From: Litomosoides sigmodontis | Lineage: Eukaryota; Nematoda; Chromadorea; Rhabditida; Onchocercidae | Reading direction: 5' to 3' | Assembly (NCBI GenBank): GCA_963070105.1 | Contig: OY718808.1 | Coordinates: forward strand, 3,945,738 to 4,009,737 | DNA length: 64,000 bases | In this document: in pieces, positions 55,450 through 64,000 of the stretch | Numbering within the stretch: the first letter of the stretch is position 1 | How the letters are laid out: each line of letters starts with the position of its first letter | The notes under the pieces: model-generated | Told to the model about the DNA's origin: nothing | Seen by the model: the letters and a program-made list of their open reading frames with translations, nothing else | Databases searched by the model: none | Position numbers and translations under genes: made by a program

Positions 55450-58400
55450 AAACGATGAAAGGGAGGTGAGCGGTTGCTTGTTGTTTACGACGGAGTTAGA
55501 GATCTAAATATGTATGATGGAAGAGCTCCTAAAATTCCCCCTTAATCGAACTTTTAATAGAGAGAGAGAGAGAGAGAGAGAAAGAAGTGAAGGAAGAGAG
55601 CGAAAGGATTAATGCATTGTTAGGAGAATTAAAGGATGATCGGATATGTACAGTTTAGTTATACCTAAGAATTTCTGATACTTATTTATATCGATGATGA
55701 ATAATTTAAAGAATATTTATGTATTTCATTCGAAATTTATAATATCACCAATAATAATTAATTTTAATTAAATCTATCCAATATCAATTATGACAACATT
55801 AATCATTACTTAAATATTATCATCTATACCATAACATTGCGCATTTGTGCAACTTTATATCGAAATTATTATAATAATAAGAATTTAATATCTTATCTTA
55901 CTATTTAAGCGCTATACCTATACTTGCATTATGCATTATTCAAAAATCCCGATTATCATGTGCGCATAGCGCAAATTGATCAAACAATCCGTGAATTAAA
56001 CGATCGTCCAAAATCACAATTTGGTATGTCTTTTTTTCCTTCTTAAATTTTCATAATTTTTCCAGTTTTTTTTGCCTATTTTAGAAAAATGCAATCTAAA
56101 AATGTTTACCGTAAAAGTATACAATATTAATATTTGAAAAAAAGATTTAAGGAAAAAGTGATAAATTTCAAAAAAAAACGTAAAAAATTGCAAACTAATT
56201 TTGCGAAATTTGAACTTTCTTTCTTTCATTCTTTTAATTATAATAAAAAATTTTTTAAACAACGCAAATACAGAAGGTGTGTGAAGTAATAACTCGTAAA
56301 TTTAGGTGCATATGATGAAATTTATGCAATTCAAAAAGCTTCATCAATTTCAAGCAATAAATTACCGTCACATCGACATGCTGGCTACATAATCATACTT
56401 TTCAAACTTCTCGATGAGCAAACTAGAGTATTTCAGCCACTCTCTTTTTCTCTCTCTCCTTTTCTCATTCGCAAATTTAACAGTGAAATAATGAAAATTA
56501 CGGTGAAATCGGATTAAGTTAATCTAAGAATGAAACATTCATTGTAAATTTACTTTAGTCGAAACGAAAAAGAGCTATTAGTGTCGATTTTTTCTAGTGT
56601 TTCTAATATTTTTCAAATTTTACCAGGAATAATTCACCTGTGGAAAATACTCAAAATATGATTGTGCTACAGTTAATACTATAAATAAGTGCACGGAGCA
56701 ACGAATTAATTAGTGTTTAGCTATTGAAAAAAAAAAGGAATTTTCGCCGTTTTTACTGTTTATAATAGTGTTACTAATTAAAAATAAATAATTAAAAAAT
56801 ATGATTAAAATATGATTTTTAATGCAAATTTTGTAATTTTTTGTTTTTTTTTTACAGCAACATTAATGAGTGAGTAATGTTGAAATAATTTAGGATGAAG
56901 TTTCGTTTTTTCTTTCGCAGCGAAACTAATTAATTGAGGATGGCATTTATCACAGTGATAAGCGATAAGAGTTTTCTTGATTGATAAGAGTTTTCACTTT
57001 CTTTATCTTATCATGCACTTTTGCATGAACGAATGCTCTTTGCAGCATGAAAATCTTGAAAAATCATGGTTGAATTGGTCAGGCGCAAGAGAAATTTACA
57101 AATATGCGCCACGAAATTGGAATTTACGTCGAATTGTGTTGCATAAATTACCAGCAGCAAGGTAGTAAAAATAAATGAATTAATTAATTAATTAATTAAT
57201 TAATTAATGTTTTTATCATCTGCGTGATAATTTATTTCAAAAAATGGTGTCAAATGAAAAATTTTTGTTTTATCATTAAATTTCACTTTTCATAGGAGTA
57301 ATTCTGCATATTAAATTTATTGAAAGAAAAAAAAAACATTCCCAATAACTTATTATTGCCAGTGGAAAATGGTTATGTTGATGAAATGAAAATGCTGAAA
57401 TTAGCAATTTGAATTTTTTTTTCTCGGCAATCGATTTTTAGGCGAAAAACCTTTCGACCATTTGCGTATGTTTTGTTTTGTGAATTTGAAAGCATACTAA
57501 ATCCATCAAATCGTTTGCAAGCATTGGATATGGTGGAACGATTGAGAGTACGAAATTGTGGTTACATATCGCTTTATCAGGTTAATTTAGTAATGGTTAA
57601 TTTCAATTAACCATTAAATTAGCACACTGATGCTTATCACTCTTTGCAACAATGAAAATATACCGCCTTCTGATATGATATGATATGGCTGATAAAATTT
57701 ATATTTTTTTTTTTAAAAATTCAATTGCATGTGCTATTTCAGTCGTCTTCGTCGCTTTTTCCTTCCTATTTTGAGCAAAAAAAAAAGCACGGAGTGAGCT
57801 AGCTGTTATTTTTATTTTGTTTTCGAAATATCTTTCACCACAAATGGAACGGTAGCAATTGAGTGACAGAGAAATGGGTCAAGTGGGGTAATTGATGAAT
57901 AGGTGTGCCACTGCGGTTGCTTAATTTATTTAAATTGTTAGTTAAACAAAGTGTTTCAGGTGCAGTGGTCGTATGGACATATGTCAAATTGCAATGAAAC
58001 GTCATCATCAAAAAGTTCAAATGAATTATTGGCGATGCCGAATGGAAGTTGGAATCGAAATCTGTTGTTACGAGGCTTTTCTCAAGATGTTTGTGCATTT
58101 TCAAAATTAAACTCTTAACCAGTTCAGTCTCTCTCTCTCTCTCTCTCTCTCTTCCTATGTTATTAGCATTATCCGAAAATTACTTAAAAATTAAAGTTCC
58201 GCTTTTTTGTGCAACAAATTAGAGTAGAAGATAAGATGTAAATTATTGAGACGGTTAGCTCAACAGCTAAAACTTTCCATTAATCTAATGTTTCACAGTT
58301 ACAATCAAATTCTTTTTTCCTTTTTTGATTTTCCTCAATGCTCAAAAATTGCTATTGGAAATGAATTACTTTATTTGTGACGGAATTTCAGTGTGAACAA

Positions 58401-58517
58401 ACAGCTACTGATCTTTCGCTGCTTACCGCCGTGAATCTGAGACATAGTGGTGGTCATTCAGCAGTGGAACGTCGTTCAGTGTTTCACAGTTATCATCATT
58501 TCAGTGATATCGGTTAA
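41043..58517 (+). CDS. Unidentified conserved-looking protein in a 17.5-kb, long-intron gene
   Basis: Twelve exons join to 414 aa: 41043-41087, 42612-42639 (28-nt microexon), 47323-47371, 48713-48929, 51134-51202, 52952-53055, 54780-54895, 55910-56023, 56306-56427, 57046-57161, 57442-57580, 58392-58517. Phase closes at all junctions; at the 51134-51202 exon this needs a chosen donor (gtcatt) rather than the nearer gttggt. The ATG follows an aaatttacag acceptor by two bases, which suits trans-splicing. No signal peptide or membrane helix is visible, so it is probably a soluble intracellular protein. Segments: SMNTIHELLRRILPNRLNLN, IIGESGERIRNEETALLGFN, WSIECSLSRAIAECNVIRRN, LHYALFKNPDYHVRIAQIDQ, SWLNWSGAREIYKYAPRNWN and KTFRPFAYVLFCEFESILNP. 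I recognise no domain. Long introns with many simple repeats suggest neuronal-type regulation, but that is inference. An alternative last exon lies at 60881-60985. Confidence 0.75.
43085..43205 (+). repeat. CAA/TAA-rich triplet repeat
   Basis: Impure (CAACAA/CAATAA/CGATAA) array in intron 2 of the long-intron gene. It generates artefactual Thr-Ile or Leu-Val polymer ORFs on either strand. Confidence 0.9.
43792..44018 (+). other. unassigned ORF behind a strong acceptor-like site
   Basis: A T-tract ending in tttttttag is followed by about 75 open codons (EANGSYWNETIGSFVVNAQI, then FCEIKNITNEQ...) with three N-glycosylation-like motifs, ending in a low-complexity Lys/Asn stretch. It lies in intron 2 of the long-intron gene and does not join in phase with the neighbouring exons. 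It may be chance. Confidence 0.25.
44836..44936 (-). other. isolated coding-looking exon on the minus strand
   Basis: A tattttgatag acceptor (exon starts at 44936) and a gtaagg donor (exon ends at 44836) bracket 101 bases. These encode VRHRRSVSRQISTETAANTN and LRQYTFRIRD in one frame. Codons such as CGT, CGG, CGC, GCT and AAC are unlike the surrounding AT-rich background. It needs one base from an upstream exon and ends in phase 0. It lies antisense within the 4.7-kb intron 2 of the long-intron gene. No partner exon was found. Confidence 0.4.
46679..46702 (+). repeat. (TTAC)n microsatellite
   Basis: About five TTAC units in intron 2 of the long-intron gene. Confidence 0.9.
46799..46821 (+). 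repeat. (GCGAT)n minisatellite
   Basis: Four to five tandem GCGAT pentamers, notable for GC content in this region. Confidence 0.9.
47499..47520 (+). repeat. (GA)n microsatellite
   Basis: About nine GA dinucleotides shortly downstream of exon 3 of the long-intron gene. Similar GA tracts recur at 50020-50055, 55411-55446, 55559-55582 and 60164-60200. Confidence 0.9.
50783..50852 (+). repeat. imperfect tandem duplication, about 33 bp
   Basis: Two adjacent copies of an AATAACATCA(T/C)TTCTCGT-type unit that ends in CGTAGTAATTTG or TGTAGTAATTTG, with about two mismatches. In an intron of the long-intron gene. Confidence 0.85.
51925..51966 (+). repeat. tandem duplication, about 20 bp
   Basis: Two direct copies of a TTTTATGCAATAAAGAGTA unit in an intron of the long-intron gene. 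Confidence 0.85.
53530..53612 (+). repeat. GATTTA-type short tandem repeats
   Basis: Repeated GATTTAGAT / TTTAGATG words in the intron between the exons ending 53055 and starting 54780. Confidence 0.85.
55411..55446 (+). repeat. (GA)n microsatellite
   Basis: About 15 GA units, with a second run of about 12 at 55559-55582, in the intron between exons ending 54895 and starting 55910. Confidence 0.95.
57177..57208 (+). repeat. (AATT)n microsatellite
   Basis: About seven AATT tetramers just after the exon that ends at 57161. Confidence 0.95.
58126..58152 (+). repeat. (CT)n microsatellite
   Basis: About 13 CT units in the last intron of the long-intron gene. Confidence 0.95.
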
Positions 58518-60880
58518 TTTCAAAAATAGCATTTATAACTTAGTATATTATTGTAACTGTGACTATGAGATAGAAAATGAAATAATTATTTGGCTTAAAA
58601 TATATGAATAGAATTGAAAGAGCATGAGGGTTATGTGAGAAGTGCAATTTTTAAAAAAAAATTTTAAAAATAAACAGGTAATAATGATAAGTAACAATTA
58701 TTTTCAAAAAAAAGTGAAAAACTCGTCCATTTCAATCCTTCGTTTTGTAATAAAAATTAAAGCTCTTTGTTTTTTCCTAAGATTAAATAGTGTTTTTTTT
58801 CGAATAAATGTTAGTAGTAACATATTAACAGTAACTGTTAAGCCTGTTTTTCCTCACTTAAATACCTACACTACCATTGCTTTATTATTAATGAAATTAA
58901 ATTTTCAAATCCCTCACATCCATGTATTCTATTTGATTAATGAAGGAAGAATAAAGAAATTGCACAGTAAACGAGTGAATTTACTGCTAACGGTGGAAAG
59001 AAAATGAGTGAAATTCGTGCATTTCAAAAAAATGAATTTACAATTTACACACGCTATTAGCATTCATTAAATAATTATAAAAAAATTTTCTTTCAACTCT
59101 AACGACAATTGTGTAATGAAGCGATCGGATCGGAGATGATCTGTGCTATCAAATACGTCCATCGATTAGTTTTTGTTTCTTCTTTTTTCTTACATTTTTT
59201 TAATATCGCATACTGCTATTGTTTGAAATCGAATTAATATAATTATTCAATTTTTCGTAAGCTAATAATTATAAGTTAAAGTTGGAATTAATTCAGCAAT
59301 TTTTACATAAACGAATTACGTGTTGATCGTTCAACTTAACAATCATTTACTAACTGCAAAATGAAAAAAAAAAAAGAAAGAAAACAAAGAGGCAATTTCA
59401 AGCAAAAATTTTTCAATTACAAAAAAGCTGCAGCAAAAATGTGCAGCATTTGAATAGAATTTTCAAATCTATCATTTTCTTCCCTTCTTTTGCACTGCAA
59501 AATATTTTGATAAAATTTAAAAATGAAAGAAACTAGAAGAATATAGGTGATAATTTGTACCCGTTTTTTTCACCAAATATATTTTGAATTCACATTCTCG
59601 AATAACTTAATTTCACCTTTGAACACTCACGCACGCACATTCACACACCCACGAACACTAACGCCCACACACAGAATGAATTGTAGTATCATTGTCATAT
59701 TTTCATCAATTCAAGCGCTCATCCCATTTTTTCATTTCACTCCTTTTTTCCCCCTTATTTTCTTAACTCAGTTATTTTTCATTTTACTTTCCAATATTCA
59801 TTTGTTGGAAAATTTAATTAAACAATTGGCGCAGAGGAATTTGATTTCTTCGTACGACTGCTAGCCCTGTGCTTCCTCATATTCCAAACTATCAAATGAC
59901 CTAATTCTAATTTACTGGAAAAAAAAGGAGCAATGTGAAACTGTTTGCTAAGATGGAGAGAAAATGATTGAATTAACAAAAATCAATGCCTTTGCTTTTC
60001 TTTCTTTTTCACACTAAAACCACAAAATAAACGAATGAATTGGAAATGAAATTTCCATCATTAAGTTCATTTTAATAAACATTTAACAGCAAATTTCTGT
60101 TAATTTGTAACATTTTTTTTAATTAACTTTAGAGGATAATTAATGAATTATAAGTGAGAGGAGAGAGAAACACAGAGAGAGAGAGAGAGAGAAAGAGAGG
60201 AAGGGTGATAGGTCGGGTACATCGTTTTCTCTTGCTCGCGCTATTCCTCCACCACTTCCTTTCCTTTTGTTCTTTCATCTCTCTCAGTGTTCCCCTCTAT
60301 TTATAGCAATTAAAGATTTGCGTAGGAAAAAAAACAATTTCGCTGCAAGATTTTGTGATAATTAAAACTGATTTACTGAATCGAAGTGTAGCAATGTAGT
60401 GCAACATTATCGTTTTGTTCAATTCTTTGCACTGTAATGAAACAGGACGGTAATTTCAATGGAAATTTTTAAATGTTAAATTAATTCACTGAAGCGTAAA
60501 TTTCCATTGTCAATGACAACTATCTGTTTGATTTCTTTGTTTTACAAGGATCAGAAATCAGTGAGGAATTATTCGCATGAAACAATTTCAGTTAGTTGTA
60601 ATGCTTCAAATTTTATTTTGTGTTTTTTCACCTTTAACTTAATTATTTCAGGCTAAATATGATCAAATTATAGTTAGCCTTCTGCCATAGTTCATCTTTT
60701 ATTAGAATTTAAAATTGTGACTTCAAATGTTTCAGTTACATTTTTTATCAGTTTTAATTGATATCAGAATTGATCAGTTTATCAGTTAGAACTGATACCA
60801 AACGTTGATGAAGGTTGAATTAAATTTTATCGATCTTATCAGTAAATTATCATAATTAAAATATAATCATTATATCATAG
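58518..60880. other. non-coding region between the two candidate last exons
   Basis: 3' side of the exon that ends at 58517. AT-rich with GA/CT tracts; ORFs present are short, overlap and have AT-driven codons. No other exon is supported. Confidence 0.45.
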
Positions 60881-60985
60881 CTGCATTTTCCATCAATTGT
60901 ACTACGACCAGATGAGCTCTATCAGCAACTTACCGTTTATCGATTTGAACTTAGCGACGAGGGATCATCACAACGATCAGACTGA
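60881..60985 (+). CDS. candidate alternative last exon of the long-intron gene
   Basis: A tatcatag acceptor starts a 105-base exon in phase 0 with its own TGA at 60983-60985. It encodes 34 residues with non-AT-biased codons (FPSIVLRPDELYQQLTVYRF, then ELSDEGSSQRSD). The exon ending at 57580 has a phase-0 donor, so this exon can replace the one at 58392-58517 and would give a 407-aa form. It could also belong to an unrelated plus-strand gene. Confidence 0.5.
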   Translation: MHFPSIVLRPDELYQQLTVYRFELSDEGSSQRSD

Positions 60986-62396
60986 TTGATCTCATTGCTA
61001 TTTATTATCAATGCATAGATTGACAAGCAAACGTATTGGAATTGAAAGATTGAAAAGTGAAGCCGAAGTGTATGTAATTTTCCCCTTCACATTAAATTAA
61101 ATTTATTGATTAATTTGACTATCAAAATGCTTTCCGTAGCTGTTCATTATTATCAATTTGAAAAAAAAAAATAATATTGTGAAAAAAGGTTTTTTTACCG
61201 GAAAACCGGAATGATTAACGATTTGTTAAACTTATAATTTTAATTAATAAATCACGAAACAGCTTGCACACTCTGCTTGTTAAAGTTTATTAAGCTTATA
61301 AAATTAAATAGCATAATTGTTACTCTGTTCCGTTGAATTTAATGTACTAACGAAGGATGCATTAGCCAAATTGCCGCTTTAAGCTGACTTGTAACATACC
61401 GTTTTGTTCCCATTTCAAAAATAATTTAAGAAATGTGAAATTTTGAAATTTCATAGCATTGAAAAATTGGAAGTTAAAAATTGAAAAGAAACTGGAAATT
61501 GAAAAGCGGATTGAGATGATTGACGGCTTGTATGTCCGTCTTTGATATTTTTCACACAATTTTTTCTCGCTATTACCTTACGCTAATTAAATTAAAGAAA
61601 ACAAAATTGAAAATGCTTAAATAATTAAAAGAATGAAAAAGATGAAGTTTGTCTGTTTGCTTGCTTATGCATGTGTGTGCTTTTACAATTAAAATTTTGA
61701 ATACAAAAAATTTTGCTTGCTTTCTTTTTTTCAAACTTTTTTTACAATTTAAATTTTAGTATATTTTAAGAAATAAAATTAAATGTCTGAATTAGCAGGA
61801 ACTGCTTTGAATGCATTCTAGCTTGACTCAAACCTAACTCTAAATGTTTAAGGTTCAATCGTTCTAATTAAGTTTATAAAGTAAATTTAAGGAAAATTAA
61901 TTGACTTCGCATGAAATTTACTTATTGCGTAAAATAAACTGAGCAAAAAATGGTTTCAAATTTTTAAATACCAAAATTTTTGCACCAAAACTCTTTTTCA
62001 TCATTTAGATATTTTTATTTTTCAAATGCTTGAACGGATGAAAGATCCCTACGCTCAAACCTTTACGTCTTATCTTTACGTTCAAATTTAAATTGTAAAA
62101 AAAGTTCGAAAAAAAAGATTATTCAAATATTTTGCATCCAAAATTTAAAATTATAAATGAATGAATTCTCATATTAAAATTAAACGATAGAGAAAAACGT
62201 CTTAGTTTACTTGAATGAGCTTTTATTTCTAGAATTGAATTTTTGAAAGACACTGAGAATTGACCAACTTCACATTAAATCTTAACTCTCTAACTTAGCT
62301 ACAGAGAAAAGATGAAGTTGATATTTTTATTGATAACAAAATTTTGTGCATATATACCAAATCAAACATAACAATGAGACCGATACATCTTCACTG
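60986..62396. other. intergenic region between convergent genes
   Basis: 3' flank of the long-intron gene and of the minus-strand membrane protein. An ATG at 61011 opens 19 codons to a gtgtat donor-like site, unsupported. No clear gene. Confidence 0.4.
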
Positions 62397-63946
62397 CTAT
62401 CTCGCAAACGGAAAATTCATTTTCCGGAATTCCACCTTTTTTTCCGCGTAAGCTAAACGGAGCTTTACGCCTAATTGCTTAAACTGTCTAAATTGCTTAA
62501 AAATGCTTTTCCCATAACGAAATTGGATGAGATAAACAGCAACAAATATTGTTGAAAGAATCGTAAATATTACTGAAATAGCAACAATTTGGTAAACAGG
62601 ACGAAGCTTTGAATTACAGGTGTAATTGAAGAGGTTGTAGAAATTTAAATTTTCTTGTTAAAATATGCATACATTTAATTATTTCCAAAAATTTTCGCTC
62701 ATATTTAAATTTCGTAATGTGAAATATTAACTGTGAAGTTGAATTATACGCTAATTTTTCTCATTACTAATTATCAAATTTTCATAAGCACTTTAAAAAA
62801 AATTCTTTTTTCAATGAAATCATACCAAATATAGTGACAGTCCATGCTGTTGTCATCGATTCATCTGATTGTGGTCTGAAATTTTCCTCAATTTACAATT
62901 ATACCTAATTACTTAATTTACTCAAAATTAGAAAACCTAATACAAAGTTACTTGGAAAAATGAATAGGAAAACAAAAATTACTAAGATAATTTAATTGTT
63001 CGTTACCTTGTAAATTTAAATATAATTTTAAAGTAAGCCTCACTGCCATCCTCTCTCAATGTTGCCTTTCCAACGTACGGTCGTCTAGTGTCATCCTTAA
63101 CGGCTCCTTAAATTAAAATCTACTATAGCACGTGTACGCGCGTGAATGCACGTGTATGTGTGTCGGTGTGTGTGCGCGTGTGCATGTGTGATCGCTTATT
63201 TTATTTTTACTTTAATTATCTTCGTTTTGTCGTTTAGATATTCTGATATTTTCGCTTGCTTTGTTTTGTAATCAACAAATTAAAATAAATTTTGAAATAT
63301 TTCAAACTTTTTTTTACAGCAGAATAGTCGAAATTATTAATTATGACATATTTGTTTTCTTAAAGATTGAATTTTATTGAAAAGTCAATTTTTACAATCC
63401 AAATTAATCGCGTAACGATTATCAAATTAGGAAAGGCGAAAAGTAATTATTTAAATTGATAATATTTCAAAGTTGATATAGTTAGCGGTTGTACATAAAT
63501 GTTTGTTTGCGCACTTATACGTATACACTCACTCATACGTATGTCAGTCTAGTGTCATTATAAGTACGTACGTGTAAATACGTGTAAATACATTTCAATG
63601 ATTTCTTTCATTTTAGCTCCCGTGCGAACTAAGCTTATTTTATAGTCTGCTCAGACTGAAACATTTTCCATTTCTTTGTAAAGAATTGAACAATTTTAGT
63701 GCAATTTAACCTTAGCTTTTCTAACTTACATTTATATCATTAATTTTTGTAAAATTTCAACTTTAAAAATTTGAAAAATAATAAAAATAAAAAGAGGAAA
63801 AAGTGAAACTTATTGAATTTACAATAAATACGAATACCAATGATCAGCAAGCTTTTTTTATTTGACGCAACAGCAACGCGTTGCAAAGAGCACGGTAAAT
63901 GGTTGTTGTAATCCGGAATCTGATAAAATCCTGTTTTCCAGGCTAC
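62397..63946 (-). CDS. Type I membrane protein, C-terminal part (5' end beyond the window)
   Basis: Four exons close in phase to about 171 residues: 63946-63838, 63106-63007, 62875-62826, 62653-62397. The extracellular or lumenal part reads WKTGFYQIPDYNNHLPCSLQ, then TRRPYVGKATLREDGSEAYF. After NLFNYTC, a probable N-glycosylation site with a Cys, comes a single helix (VYQIVAISVIFTILSTIFVA) and a basic cytosolic tail (FRYGKSIFKQFRQFKQLGVK, ending NFPFAR). The N-terminal exons, including any signal peptide, lie to the right of the window. I do not recognise the family. Confidence 0.75.
63120..63195 (+). repeat. TG/CG-rich simple repeat
   Basis: Impure GTGTG/CGTGTG tract in the intron between the exons at 63838-63946 and 63007-63106. 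Confidence 0.85.
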
Positions 63947-64000
63947 CTGAAACAATCGATACCTGCTAAATTTTCGCAATAAGTTACCAAATTCTTTTAT

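Noticed and set aside
61011..61067. Short ATG-started stretch MHRLTSKRIGIERLKSEAE before a gtgtat site
   Set aside because: Only 19 codons with no partner exon found; left unannotated.

Overview
The window looks like nuclear DNA of a nematode, probably a clade III (filarial-type) worm. It is strongly AT-rich. Genes are split into many short exons by introns of about 50-700 bp, with tttcag-type acceptors and gtaag/gtatg-type donors. The products I can recognise are animal genes such as IFT52, BTBD9, B3GLCT, RAB5IF/OPTI and RNase H1. I saw no bacterial operons, mobile-element ORFs or tRNAs. Exon models below were built by hand by requiring reading phase to match across each intron. Where phase closes through a whole gene, the model is good. 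Where it does not, I say so.

Left part (0.2-9 kb, + strand): an acid lipase of the LIPA/gastric lipase family (10 exons, 403 aa) is followed by an IFT52/OSM-6 homologue, a ciliary transport protein (12 exons, 487 aa).

Middle (10-31 kb, - strand): BTBD9/HPO-9 (16 exons, 621 aa); a degenerate protein-kinase-like gene that looks catalytically dead; a small single-membrane-span protein with a mitochondria-like N-terminus (126 aa); the ER glucosyltransferase B3GLCT (11 exons, 466 aa) with a (TA)n array in one intron and a decayed collagen-like stretch in another; RAB5IF/OPTI (3 exons, 126 aa); an Arg/Ser-rich terminal exon; and an RNase H1-like gene that lacks the last catalytic aspartate.

Right part (32-64 kb): on the + strand, a protein with repeated RING-like zinc modules and a C-terminal ubiquitin-like region, a nematode-type seven-helix receptor, and a long-intron gene I cannot identify. 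That gene spans about 17.5 kb, encodes about 414 aa and has two possible last exons. A type I membrane protein on the - strand is cut by the right edge. From about 40 kb onwards the sequence is mostly intron and intergenic DNA with many simple repeats.

The most interesting items are the unidentified long-intron gene with two terminal exons, an isolated minus-strand exon inside its 4.7-kb intron, the pseudokinase, the RING-array protein, the RNase H with a missing catalytic residue, and the collagen-like relic. The genes do not form one pathway. They read as an ordinary collinear stretch of a nematode chromosome.
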